Origin: Dyadobacter sp. MSC1_007
GTDB lineage: Bacteria; Bacteroidota; Bacteroidia; Cytophagales; Spirosomataceae
NCBI RefSeq assembly: GCF_023667495.1
Contig: NZ_JAMOZL010000015.1
Coordinates: forward strand, 130,308-194,307
Length of the DNA stretch: 64,000 nucleotides
Direction: 5' to 3'
The translations under genes and the position numbers were made by a program. Every line of letters starts with the position of its first letter. Positions within the stretch are counted from its first letter, which is position 1. Below, piece by piece: positions 8,781 through 18,066 of this stretch. Under the pieces are notes generated by a model. The model saw only the letters and a program-made list of their open reading frames with translations, was not told where the DNA came from and did no database searches.

Positions 8781-10028
8781 ATGCTATCAGTACAAACCGA
8801 CTCCGGGATTTCCATATTTGAAGGCCTGCAGATCCAAAATCTGTGGGAAGCGGCGAAAAGTTTAGGATTTCCTTCCGCCCTCTGGCGGCTTCCGCACACC
8901 AACGAAATTAAGCTTTTGATATCCGTCCGGGACGACATCCGGAAATGCACCCCTGAACTCGAAAAAACATCACCTGGCTTCATCATAAGCCGTTTCCATT
9001 GGGAAAGTGATGAAGAAGTGCTGTTCCTGGAAGGTGATATTATCCTGACATTCGGCGAAGACGAACGTGTGACGGACATCGCTAACAAGCTCGGCGAAGA
9101 GCACATTGAGGTCCGAAAACTGGTACAACTCGCCGAAAGCACGGCCAATGAACAATACGTTGCGGACCAACCTCCATTTTTAGCGGTTCCCGACAGCGGA
9201 AATTCCAATGCCAGAGAGCGGTTCGAACGCACCGTGGAAATGGCAGTGGCCGCCATCAGGGAAAACCGGTTTAAAAAAGTAGTACTGTCCCGCACAAAAG
9301 ACCTGACATACACCGAAGCATTTCAGCCTGCGAAAGCATTCAATCAACTGGCAAAAGTGTATCCGCATGCATTTATATCGCTGGTAAGCATTCCCGAAGA
9401 AAATGAATTGTGGCTCGGAGCAAGCCCGGAAGTGCTTGTGGAGCAGACCTCCGACGGGACTTTCAAAACGATGTCGCTCGCAGGTACTCAGAGTGCACGC
9501 GACACGCAGGGTGAGCTTATCCCCCGTTACGACATCAAATGGGGCGAAAAAGAGATCGAAGAACAGGCATTGGTCAGCCGTTACATTATCGAATGCTTTA
9601 AGAAGATAAGACTGCGGGAATATACCGAAACAGGCCCCAAAAGCGTGCTGGCGGGCAATTTGTATCATTTAAGAAGTATTTTCGAAGTAGATACAGTGGC
9701 GCTCCACTTCCCGGAGCTGGCCTCCGTCATGTTGAAATTGCTCCACCCTACTTCCGCTGTCTGTGGCGTGCCTAAGGCCCCGAGCCTGGACTTCATTGAT
9801 AAGGTAGAAGGATACAACCGGTCGTTTTACAGTGGATTTCTGGGGCCCGCCAAGGTGGGGGGGGATACGCACCTTTTTGTAAACCTCAGAACAGTCCGTT
9901 TTAAAGACGGCAAAGCCACTTTTTTCGCCGGAGCCGGCATTACAGAGGATTCAGTCCCCGCGCGAGAGTGGGAGGAAACAGAGCTGAAATGCGACACATT
10001 GCTGAAAGTGATAGCGCCTTCATTTTAA
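8781..10028 (+). CDS. menF: Isochorismate synthase (chorismate-binding enzyme)
   Basis: A 415-residue chorismate-binding enzyme. It converts chorismate to isochorismate, the first step of menaquinone synthesis (or of a catecholate siderophore). The visible family segments include KKVVLSRT, the conserved SLAGTQ stretch, the LHPTSAVCGVPK motif that lines the active site, and the C-terminal FAGAGIT and EWEETELK segments with metal-binding acidic residues. Context with a DHNA-CoA thioesterase-like gene favours MenF over EntC; no siderophore genes lie nearby. A gap of 145 bases follows before the RND operon. Confidence 0.9.
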   Translation: MLSVQTDSGISIFEGLQIQNLWEAAKSLGFPSALWRLPHTNEIKLLISVRDDIRKCTPELEKTSPGFIISRFHWESDEEVLFLEGDIILTFGEDERVTDIANKLGEEHIEVRKLVQLAESTANEQYVADQPPFLAVPDSGNSNARERFERTVEMAVAAIRENRFKKVVLSRTKDLTYTEAFQPAKAFNQLAKVYPHAFISLVSIPEENELWLGASPEVLVEQTSDGTFKTMSLAGTQSARDTQGELIPRYDIKWGEKEIEEQALVSRYIIECFKKIRLREYTETGPKSVLAGNLYHLRSIFEVDTVALHFPELASVMLKLLHPTSAVCGVPKAPSLDFIDKVEGYNRSFYSGFLGPAKVGGDTHLFVNLRTVRFKDGKATFFAGAGITEDSVPAREWEETELKCDTLLKVIAPSF

Positions 10029-10173
10029 AAAATATTTTGAATGATTAAACTTTTAAAGCAGAAAAAAGTCCAATCGGTTTGAGATTTAATATATAATTTT
10101 GAACAATGCTCTAAAAAGGACATATTTAGTTCCTAAGACTCCTAAACCACTAAGCCTCGATTAACCTGACCCT

Positions 10174-11277
10174 ATGAATCCTATCACCAAGTCTGCGCAC
10201 TCAGACCTATTGTATCATTTAAAAAAACCGCTGTTCTCACTTCTCATTACGGGTACCCTCTTCGTCACGCTTTCTTGCGGAGAAAAAAAAGATACATTTC
10301 AGCAAAAAGGAGGCGGAGGCCCCACAATTGTTGATGTAATCGTCGCCAAATCGGAAAAAGTCACTGACAAAGTGGAGGTAAACGGCACCATCGTAGCCAA
10401 CGAATTCGCCGAATTAAGACCGGAAGTGAGCGGCTTGCTTACGTTTCTGGATGTACCCGAAGGCAAAACTGTCCAGAAAGGAACGGTAATTGCTAGGATC
10501 AACAACGCAGATCTGGTTGCGCAGCTCAATAAAAGTAAAATACAGCTTGACCTTGCTGAAACCACCGAAAAACGCTTGAAACAACTGGTGGCGATCAATG
10601 GTATTAACCAGGCGGATTACGACCTGGCGGCGAACCAGGTTAGCACGTTGAAGGCCGATATGGCTTATACACAAGCACTGATAGATAAAACGATCATCAG
10701 GGCACCTTTTACAGGTGTGATCGGCCTGAGAAAAGTGAGTGCGGGCTCATTCGTAACGCCTACGAGCGTGATCGCGACAATGCAGCAGCTATCCAACCTG
10801 CGCATTGATTTTACCGTGCCCGAAAGTTATCAGCAATATGTTTCCAAGGGCGGTAATGTGGAAGTGCTGCTGGATCAGGCTTCGGGACGCTATGAAACGG
10901 CAAGAATTATCGCAACGGAACCGCAGGTTAACCAAACGACGAGGAACATTACAGTCCGGGCGGTGCTGAATTCGGGCTCCACGAGCCCCGGTTCATTTGC
11001 AAAGGTTTATTTAAATGCAAGTTCAAACAAAAGCAGTATCCTGATCCCCACGAACAGCATTATACCTGAGGCCCAGAGCAAAAAAGTAGTGCTGGTCCAA
11101 GGAGGTAAGGCTGTTTTTACAACCATTGAAACCGGGGACCGCAGAGAAGATGTCGTGGAAGTAACAAAAGGCCTGAATGTCGGAGATACCGTGGTAGTTT
11201 CGGGTGTATTATTCGCCCGTCCTGATGCTCCTGTGAAAGTGAGAAGCGTAAGAAACCTGAAAGTTGCAAGCAAGTAA
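10174..11277 (+). CDS. RND efflux periplasmic adaptor lipoprotein (MexA/AcrA type)
   Basis: A 367-residue membrane fusion protein. A hydrophobic N-terminal segment ends in a lipobox (TLSC), so it should be lipid-anchored. Paired lipoyl half-motifs flank a short coiled-coil hairpin (residues about 100-180, with TIIRAPFTGVIG as the second half), then come a beta-barrel and a membrane-proximal domain. It links the inner-membrane pump encoded 35 bases downstream to the outer-membrane channel. No TetR- or MarR-type regulator is adjacent. Confidence 0.93.
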   Translation: MNPITKSAHSDLLYHLKKPLFSLLITGTLFVTLSCGEKKDTFQQKGGGGPTIVDVIVAKSEKVTDKVEVNGTIVANEFAELRPEVSGLLTFLDVPEGKTVQKGTVIARINNADLVAQLNKSKIQLDLAETTEKRLKQLVAINGINQADYDLAANQVSTLKADMAYTQALIDKTIIRAPFTGVIGLRKVSAGSFVTPTSVIATMQQLSNLRIDFTVPESYQQYVSKGGNVEVLLDQASGRYETARIIATEPQVNQTTRNITVRAVLNSGSTSPGSFAKVYLNASSNKSSILIPTNSIIPEAQSKKVVLVQGGKAVFTTIETGDRREDVVEVTKGLNVGDTVVVSGVLFARPDAPVKVRSVRNLKVASK

Positions 11278-11312
11278 CGGAGTCGTATTGACTATTCCCT
11301 GAAACCCATTCT

Positions 11313-14300
11313 ATGAACATTTCTGAACTATCCCTGAAACGGCCCGTTCTGGCGGTCGTGATGAACCTGCTGATCATCCTTTTCGGAGTCGTGGGTTATA
11401 ACTTCCTATCCCTGAGGGACTACCCTGCCATTGACCCTCCCATCGTAAACGTACGAACGAGCTACACCGGCGCCAATGCCGACATTATCGAAAGCCAAAT
11501 CACCGAACCGCTTGAAAAGAGCATCAACGGTATCCCTGGTATCAAAAGTATTAGCTCATCCAGCCAGATCGGTTCCAGTAACATTACAGTTGAGTTTAAT
11601 CTTGAAGCGGACCTTGAAGGCGCTGCCAACGATGTGCGCGACAAGGTAAGCCAGGCACAACGAAACCTCCCACAGGATGTAGACGCCCCGCCGGTTGTAA
11701 GTAAGGCCGATGCAAACAGTGATTTTATCTTGCTATTGGCTGTTCAAAGCCCGTCAAAAGGCCTTTTGGAACTCAGTGAATATGCCGAAAACGTTTTACA
11801 ACAAAGCCTTCAGACGATCGACGGCGTAAGTGCGATCAATATTTTCGGACAAAAGAGATATGCCATGCGTATCTGGCTTGACCCGGATAAGATGAGTTCG
11901 TACAATATCTCTTTCAACGACATTTCGACCACATTGGCGGCTGAAAACGTGGAGCTTCCCGCGGGTAAAATCTATGGCGACAATACCGAGCTGACGATCC
12001 GCACCATGGGCCGCCTCAAAAGTGAAAAGGAGTTTAACGATCTGGTGATCCGCAATGACAGCGCGGGGATTGTAAGGCTCAGCAATGTGGCCAAAGTAGA
12101 ACTAGGCCCTGAAAATGAAGAGCAAAGTTGGAAATACAACGGCATGTATGCCGTGGGTCTTGCGGTAATCCCACAGCCTGGTGCCAACTATGTCGAAATA
12201 TCCGACGAGTTCAATAAGCGCCTCGCCGAAATTCAAAAATCCAATAAATCCGACATTACTTTCAGCGTCCTGATCGACAATACGCGTCTCGTGCGCCAGT
12301 CCATCAAAGAAGTTGAAGAAACGCTGCTTATCGCATTTTCGCTGGTGGTAATCGTAATCTTGTTTTTCTTCCGGAATATTCTGGTAGCCGTCCGCCCGCT
12401 GATCGATATTCCGATATCGCTGATCGCCACATTCTTTGTCATGTATTTGTTCGGGTTTTCGATCAACATCCTCACATTGCTTGGCATTGTACTGGCTACC
12501 GGTCTTGTGGTGGATGATGGTATTGTGGTCACGGAAAACATATTCCGCAAACTGGAAAGCGGCCTTCCTATCCGACAGGCGGCATTGGAGGGCAGTCGGG
12601 AGATATTCTTTGCAGTTATTTCAACATCCCTCACGCTGGCCGTCGTGTTCCTGCCGGTGATCTTCCTGGAAGGTTTCGTAGGAAGTTTGTTCCGGGAATT
12701 CGGTATTGTAGTTGCTTCCGCCGTTTTGATCTCCGCATTTGTATCACTTACCATTACACCGGTACTCAATGTGGTCCTGAACCGCAAGAATGCAGGCCAT
12801 GGATGGTTCTACAATAAAACGGAGCCTTTCTTTACCGGCATGGAAGACGGTTATAACAACATGCTTCGCGGTTTTATGAAAGTGCGGTGGGTATCATGGG
12901 TGTTGGTAGCAGCCTGCGGTGTGATGATTTGGTTTACCTATACACATTTGCAAAGTGAGTTGGCCCCGATGGAAGACCGCAACAGTATCCGCTTCAACCT
13001 CTCGGCCCCGGAAGGGACTAGTTTCGGCCAGATGCAAAAAGTCTCTGACGACCTCAGCGACTTCCTGAACGATTCCATTCCCGAAAAAGCATTTACATTC
13101 TCGGCTACTCCCGGTTTCGGCGGAGGCGGTGTCAACAGCGGTACAGGCCGTATTGGCCTTGTCCCTGCGGGTGAGCGCGTCAGAAGTCAGAACGAGATAG
13201 CCCAGGAGATTAATAAAAAACTGTCGCGTTATAATGACGCGCGGATATTCGCTACTCAGGAGCAGACCATTTCTGTGGGTATTGGGTCAAGAGGCTCGCT
13301 ACCAGTGCAATTTGTACTGCAAAACCTCGATTTTGAAAAACTTAGCGAGGTAATGCCCAAGTTCCTCGACGAAGCGCGCCAGGATCCTACATTCCAGAAT
13401 GTGGATGTGAACCTTAAATTCAACAAGCCGGAAGTACGGCTAACTATTGACCGACTGAAAGCCAGGGACCTCGGACTTTCTACCACCGATGTGGCGGCAA
13501 CGATCCAGGCCGCATTCAGTGGACGCCGTCTGGCTTATTTTATCATGAATGGGCAGCAATACCAGGTAATAGGCCAGGTAGAGCGCTCGGAACGTAATAA
13601 ACCGGCTGATATCGAGAAACTTTACGTCCGGAATAACCGTGGTGAAAGCATTCCATTGACGGCCGTAGTAAAGATGGAGGAAGAAAGCGGCCCTCCTACG
13701 ATTTACCATTATAACCGTTACAAAAGTGCCACAATTTCCGCCTCCCTCGTGGAAGGTAAAACCATCGGCGACGGTGTAGCTGCCATGCGCAGGATTGGCG
13801 CCAAGTTGCTGGACGAATCATTCCAGACGTCACTTACCGGCCCTTCGCGCGACTTTGAGGAAAGCTCTTCCAATACCAGTTTTGCATTCGGACTGGCATT
13901 GCTGCTCGTCTATCTGGTGCTCGCGGGCCAGTTTGAGAGCTTCACAGACCCATTCATCATCATGATCACAGTGCCCCTGGCATTAGCAGGTGCATTGTTA
14001 AGCCTTTATCTGTTTGATTTGACGATCAATATCTTCTCTCAAATCGGTATGATCATGCTCATCGGACTCGTGACCAAAAATGGTATCCTGATTGTGGAAT
14101 TTGCCAATCAGAAAAGGGAGAAGGGAATGGGCAGGACAGCCGCAGCGATCGAAAGTGCGACGCAGCGTTTGCGCCCTATCCTGATGACCAGCCTAGCAAC
14201 GGCATTCGGTGCATTGCCTATCGCGCTTAGCCTGGGTGCTGCGGCCACTAGCCGTGTACCGCTCGGGGTCGTGATCGTCGGCGGGTTGATGTTTTCATTG

Positions 14301-14405
14301 ATCCTGACATTGTTTGTGATCCCGGCCATTTACACGTTTATTTCTCCGAAGAAACATAAAGTGAGCCAGGAACAGAAAATGGCCGAAGAGCTTGTGGCTC
14401 AATAA
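11313..14405 (+). CDS. RND multidrug efflux pump (AcrB/MexB, HAE-1 family)
   Basis: A 1030-residue inner-membrane transporter of the usual RND length. It has TM1 near residues 10-30, a large periplasmic loop, TM2-6, a second loop and TM7-12. The proton-relay acidic pair is visible in TLLGIVLATGLVVDDG, and the conserved GLVTKNGILIVEFAN segment lies in the second half. It should export hydrophobic drugs, bile-like compounds or lipids using the proton gradient; the substrate cannot be read. The middle gene of a tight adaptor-pump-channel operon. Confidence 0.95.
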   Translation: MNISELSLKRPVLAVVMNLLIILFGVVGYNFLSLRDYPAIDPPIVNVRTSYTGANADIIESQITEPLEKSINGIPGIKSISSSSQIGSSNITVEFNLEADLEGAANDVRDKVSQAQRNLPQDVDAPPVVSKADANSDFILLLAVQSPSKGLLELSEYAENVLQQSLQTIDGVSAINIFGQKRYAMRIWLDPDKMSSYNISFNDISTTLAAENVELPAGKIYGDNTELTIRTMGRLKSEKEFNDLVIRNDSAGIVRLSNVAKVELGPENEEQSWKYNGMYAVGLAVIPQPGANYVEISDEFNKRLAEIQKSNKSDITFSVLIDNTRLVRQSIKEVEETLLIAFSLVVIVILFFFRNILVAVRPLIDIPISLIATFFVMYLFGFSINILTLLGIVLATGLVVDDGIVVTENIFRKLESGLPIRQAALEGSREIFFAVISTSLTLAVVFLPVIFLEGFVGSLFREFGIVVASAVLISAFVSLTITPVLNVVLNRKNAGHGWFYNKTEPFFTGMEDGYNNMLRGFMKVRWVSWVLVAACGVMIWFTYTHLQSELAPMEDRNSIRFNLSAPEGTSFGQMQKVSDDLSDFLNDSIPEKAFTFSATPGFGGGGVNSGTGRIGLVPAGERVRSQNEIAQEINKKLSRYNDARIFATQEQTISVGIGSRGSLPVQFVLQNLDFEKLSEVMPKFLDEARQDPTFQNVDVNLKFNKPEVRLTIDRLKARDLGLSTTDVAATIQAAFSGRRLAYFIMNGQQYQVIGQVERSERNKPADIEKLYVRNNRGESIPLTAVVKMEEESGPPTIYHYNRYKSATISASLVEGKTIGDGVAAMRRIGAKLLDESFQTSLTGPSRDFEESSSNTSFAFGLALLLVYLVLAGQFESFTDPFIIMITVPLALAGALLSLYLFDLTINIFSQIGMIMLIGLVTKNGILIVEFANQKREKGMGRTAAAIESATQRLRPILMTSLATAFGALPIALSLGAAATSRVPLGVVIVGGLMFSLILTLFVIPAIYTFISPKKHKVSQEQKMAEELVAQ

Positions 14406-14464
14406 GATTATCAGGTAACCTGTCCTCAGGAATTTATATAAAATAATAAATCATTGTTTCTTGC

Positions 14465-15796
14465 ATGAACCCATTCAGCCTTATAAAAACTTCTAAAAAT
14501 AAACTTCTGTTTCTACTGCTTTGCACAGGTCATGTGTACGCAGGTGCGCCTGCAGACAGCCTTACATTAACGCTCGACCAGGCCATTGCAACAGCTTTGA
14601 AAAACAGCTACGAAATAGAGATCGCAAAAAACAACGTCGAAGCGAACACGATCTTAAATAATTACGGCGTTGCCGGCGGATTACCGGTTGTGGCCTTAAA
14701 TGCGTCCAACACCGAACAGATCACGCAGGTCAACCAAAAACTGAATGACGGCACACAGATCAGCCGGAATGCAGCAGCAGGTAACAATACCCAGGTCAGC
14801 CTTTCGGTGGGCATGTTGCTCTACAATGGAAAACGCGTTGTAGCGACCAAAAAACGGCTTGCAGAACTCCAATTCCAAAGCGCGGAAGTGCTGAACTCGC
14901 AGATCCAGAATACGATCGCATTGGTGATGACGAGCTATTACGATGTTGTACGTCAGCTCAGCTATGTGAACACCATCAGAACATCGATCCAGGCCTCTGA
15001 AAAAAGGCTTGAAATCCTGAAAGTGCGCAAGGAAGCAGGGATGGCCAATAATGCGGACCTCTTCCAGGCGCAGATCGACCTTAATACCCTGAACCAAACA
15101 CTGCTCGACCAGCAAATGGTAGCTCAGGTCGCCAAAACGGAATTACTTAGAACACTCACGATCGATCCGAAGTCTTCCCTGACGATTAAGGATACCATTA
15201 CCGTTGACAACAATATGCAGCTCGCTCCAATCCTGGACAGGTTAGCAGCCAATGCCGACGTGAAAGCAGCCGATCATCAAATCCGCATCAATGAGCTGGT
15301 CGTTAAGGAGACTTCCGCACTTCGCTATCCGACGGTCCGTCTCAATGCAGCTTACAATTACTCCCGTAACCAGCAAGCAGCAGGTTTTACGCTACTAAAC
15401 CGGGTTGTGGGCCCACAGGCCGGATTAACCGTCGGCATTCCGATTTATAATGGTTCCTCCTTCAAAAGACAGTTGCAGGTTGCTGAGATCAATACAACCA
15501 CCGCTGAATTACAGAAAAGTGCTCTGCTCAGGGATTACAGTGCCAGCGCCGTTAAAATGTATCAAACCTACCAAAGCTCTATTGAGCAGCTGGAAAATCA
15601 AAAAGAGAACTATAATCTCAGTAAGCAACTGCTGGATCTGACATTACAGCGCTTCGAACTGATCCAGGCGACCATTATCGATGTACGGGAAGCGCAACGC
15701 AGTTTTGAAGAAGCTGGATACCGGCTGATCAACCTGAATTATGCTGCCAAAGCCGCTGAAATAGAGCTAAAAAGGCTTAGTAACACGCTTCAATAA
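14465..15796 (+). CDS. TolC-family outer-membrane efflux protein
   Basis: A 443-residue TolC-family protein with a signal peptide (cleavage near VYAGAP) and the duplicated outer-membrane-efflux repeat. Long amphipathic helices alternate with short beta segments, and LTLDQAIATALKNSYEIEIAKNN is the standard beginning of the first repeat. It forms the trimeric exit duct of the RND pump encoded just upstream (59-base gap). A hairpin with a T-rich tail follows at 15821-15867. Confidence 0.92.
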   Translation: MNPFSLIKTSKNKLLFLLLCTGHVYAGAPADSLTLTLDQAIATALKNSYEIEIAKNNVEANTILNNYGVAGGLPVVALNASNTEQITQVNQKLNDGTQISRNAAAGNNTQVSLSVGMLLYNGKRVVATKKRLAELQFQSAEVLNSQIQNTIALVMTSYYDVVRQLSYVNTIRTSIQASEKRLEILKVRKEAGMANNADLFQAQIDLNTLNQTLLDQQMVAQVAKTELLRTLTIDPKSSLTIKDTITVDNNMQLAPILDRLAANADVKAADHQIRINELVVKETSALRYPTVRLNAAYNYSRNQQAAGFTLLNRVVGPQAGLTVGIPIYNGSSFKRQLQVAEINTTTAELQKSALLRDYSASAVKMYQTYQSSIEQLENQKENYNLSKQLLDLTLQRFELIQATIIDVREAQRSFEEAGYRLINLNYAAKAAEIELKRLSNTLQ

Positions 15797-15820
15797 TCGC
15801 CCGGATACCGTATACTCAAT

Positions 15821-15867
15821 CCTCGTAAAACAAACTTTACGAGGGTTTGCATTAATATTTATTTTTG
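15821..15867 (+). terminator. Probable terminator of the efflux operon
   Basis: CCTCGTAAA (15821-15829) pairs with TTTACGAGG (15836-15844) around a six-base loop, followed by a T-rich but interrupted tail. It lies 24 bases after the TolC stop. The tail also contains TATTTTTG (15860-15867), which fits the Bacteroidota -7 box and may start the downstream sugar operon. Confidence 0.55.
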
Positions 15868-15926
15868 GTTTACTTAACTAGCGCCGACGGTGACTTCTTA
15901 CCGGCTACTCAACCAAACAGCTATTA

Positions 15927-17090
15927 ATGAAGATCCTCGCCATCCACAATATCCTCTGGTCGCATTACAAGGCCAGGATCTTCACCGGGCTTCATTCCCA
16001 GCTCCAAAAAACTGGCGTCGATTTCTACGTTTTGCAATTAGCATACAGCGAACTCAGCCGTATTCAGCTCAAAACCGACCTCAGCATCCATTCCTATCCA
16101 TATCAGGTTTTATTTCCTGACAAAGCCATCGAGCACATTCAGAATGGCGAAAAAATCAAGAAACTACTCTCCGCAGTCAGAAACTATAAACCGGATATAG
16201 TTTATCTGAATGGCTATTACGACCCTGCCTATTGGTTTGTATTGACCTATTGTAAAATCAACAAAATCAGGGTAGTTCTGGATTTTGAAAGCAGTGAAAT
16301 AAGTCGCAAGCGGGTCTGGTGGAAAGAAACTTTAAAAAGAGTATTTTTGAGTCAATGCGATGGCGTGGTTTGCCTGGGGAGAAAAGCTGCCGACTATGCC
16401 CTTAAACTGAATGTAAAACCGGAGCGCATCATGAGTACGAAGAACGTCGGGGTTGACAACGATGGGTTACTCGAAATATTCACGCGCGAATTCCCGCAGC
16501 GGGATATTCGCAAGGCGGAGCTTGGTTTACCACCTTATAATTTCCTTTACGCCGGCAGGTTTGTAGTCCGGAAGAATCTCGACATGTTCATCCGGGCATT
16601 CCATAATGCGCAGGAAAAATCTGCTAATGGAGCCGAATGGGGCCTGATTCTCAGCGGGGAAGGAGACCAAAAACAGCATTTACAGGAAGTTATTGCTTCA
16701 ACACGCAGCAATGCAGTCCAATTTATGGAACCGTGCGAATGGTACGAAGTGCCGATCCGTTACACGTTGGCCGATGTAGCCGTGCTGCCAAGTACATTTG
16801 AGCCATTCGGATTTGTTACCAATGAGGCAATGGTCTATTCCATGCCTGTATTGGTGTCGGAAAGATGTGGGAGTGCGGCAGATCTTGTCACCGACGGCCT
16901 TAATGGCTTTCAATTTGACCCTTATGATCAGGCAGCCTTCACAGAGAAGTTAACCTGGTTTATGGACCATCCTGAGAAATTCGAGGGAATGGGTAAAAAC
17001 GGCAAGGCTATCATCGATGAATGGGCGCCTGATATCATTGTCAATGAATTGATCCAATCATTCCAAAAAGTCTCCGCCAATGCTCAATGA
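15927..17090 (+). CDS. Glycosyltransferase family 4
   Basis: A 387-residue GT-B glycosyltransferase. The C-terminal half holds the GT4 signatures: FLYAGRFVVRKNLDM, then LPSTFEPFGFVTNEAM with the donor-binding E-x7-E pattern, and a glycine-rich SERCGSAADLV stretch. It should transfer a sugar from a nucleotide donor in the cytoplasm. It overlaps the next gene by 11 bases and leads a four-gene operon of sugar-nucleotide enzymes, so the product is probably a surface polysaccharide or a small glycoconjugate. Donor and acceptor are unknown. Confidence 0.88.
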   Translation: MKILAIHNILWSHYKARIFTGLHSQLQKTGVDFYVLQLAYSELSRIQLKTDLSIHSYPYQVLFPDKAIEHIQNGEKIKKLLSAVRNYKPDIVYLNGYYDPAYWFVLTYCKINKIRVVLDFESSEISRKRVWWKETLKRVFLSQCDGVVCLGRKAADYALKLNVKPERIMSTKNVGVDNDGLLEIFTREFPQRDIRKAELGLPPYNFLYAGRFVVRKNLDMFIRAFHNAQEKSANGAEWGLILSGEGDQKQHLQEVIASTRSNAVQFMEPCEWYEVPIRYTLADVAVLPSTFEPFGFVTNEAMVYSMPVLVSERCGSAADLVTDGLNGFQFDPYDQAAFTEKLTWFMDHPEKFEGMGKNGKAIIDEWAPDIIVNELIQSFQKVSANAQ

Positions 17091-18066
17091 TCAAAACAAA
17101 ACCGTGTTGGTAACAGGGGGAGCCGGATATATCGGTTCTGAACTGGTAAGGATACTCTTGCAGGATGGCTTTAAGGTGGTTGCATTCGACAACCTTTCAT
17201 TCGGAGGCGAATCCTTGCTCAGCTTCTGGGGTAATCCCCATTTCAGCTTTATAAAAGGAGATCTTTTAAATGAAAATGAGGTAAAAGCTGCATTAAAGGG
17301 CGTGGACTATGTCTGTCATCTCGCAGCGATCGTCGGGGAACCACCCTGCAAAAAATACCCGGAGCTGGCTTTGAAAGTAAACTGGGATGCGTCCGTGCAG
17401 CTATATGAGTTGTGTGAAAAGGCAAGGATCGAGCGGTTCGTATTTGCATCTACGTGCAGCAACTACGGAAAAATGGCCTCTCCTGATATGTTACTGGACG
17501 AAACCGCCGTTTTGAACCCTATTTCGCTCTATTCGGAAACGAAGGTCAATTTTGAGAAATATTTGCTTAACAAAAATGGCCAGGATACGATTCGTACCAT
17601 TCTGCGCTTTTCTACTGTCTATGGCATTTCCCCGCGGCCGCGCTTTGATCTGACAGTCAACGAATTTACACGTGACGCAGCCAGCGAAAAGCCGCTGCTG
17701 ATCTATGGCGAAAATTTCTGGCGGCCCTATTGCCACGTGAGCGACCTGGCCCGCTCGGTAAAAATGGCGTTGCAGGCCGAATCGCACAAAGTAGCGAATG
17801 AGGCATTCAATGTCGGCGAAACAACCGAAAATTATACCAAAAAGATGCTCGCAGCGGAAATCAAAAAGATAGTACCTTCATTACAAGTTAATTACCACCC
17901 CGTTGTAACCGATCCGCGGGATTATAAGGTTAATTGTGATAAAATAAAACGGGTACTCGGCTTTACCATTTCTAAAACGGTGCCCTGCGGGATTAAAGAA
18001 ATTGCTTCGTTGATTCAAAACAAAGTATTGAGTGAGCCAATGAGCACTAAGTATGGCAACATCTGA
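17080..18066 (+). CDS. NAD-dependent nucleotide-sugar epimerase/dehydratase (extended SDR)
   Basis: A 328-residue extended short-chain dehydrogenase. GGAGYIGSE near the N-terminus binds NAD, and the catalytic set is a Ser/Thr in FASTCSNYG and YSETK around residues 147-151. The RPYCHVSDLAR segment is typical of nucleotide-sugar epimerases and dehydratases. It should change the stereochemistry or oxidation state of an NDP-sugar; the aminotransferase gene that overlaps it by 14 bases suggests a keto-sugar intermediate. Substrate not assignable. Confidence 0.87.
   Translation: MLNDQNKTVLVTGGAGYIGSELVRILLQDGFKVVAFDNLSFGGESLLSFWGNPHFSFIKGDLLNENEVKAALKGVDYVCHLAAIVGEPPCKKYPELALKVNWDASVQLYELCEKARIERFVFASTCSNYGKMASPDMLLDETAVLNPISLYSETKVNFEKYLLNKNGQDTIRTILRFSTVYGISPRPRFDLTVNEFTRDAASEKPLLIYGENFWRPYCHVSDLARSVKMALQAESHKVANEAFNVGETTENYTKKMLAAEIKKIVPSLQVNYHPVVTDPRDYKVNCDKIKRVLGFTISKTVPCGIKEIASLIQNKVLSEPMSTKYGNI

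Noticed and set aside
8777-9313. Long reverse-strand open frame inside menF
   Set aside because: It lies antisense to a clear enzyme, has low-complexity Ser/Arg-rich translation, and shows no motifs.
12233-12787. 184-codon antisense open frame within the RND pump gene
   Set aside because: A shadow of a GC-skewed membrane-protein gene; no family match or start context.
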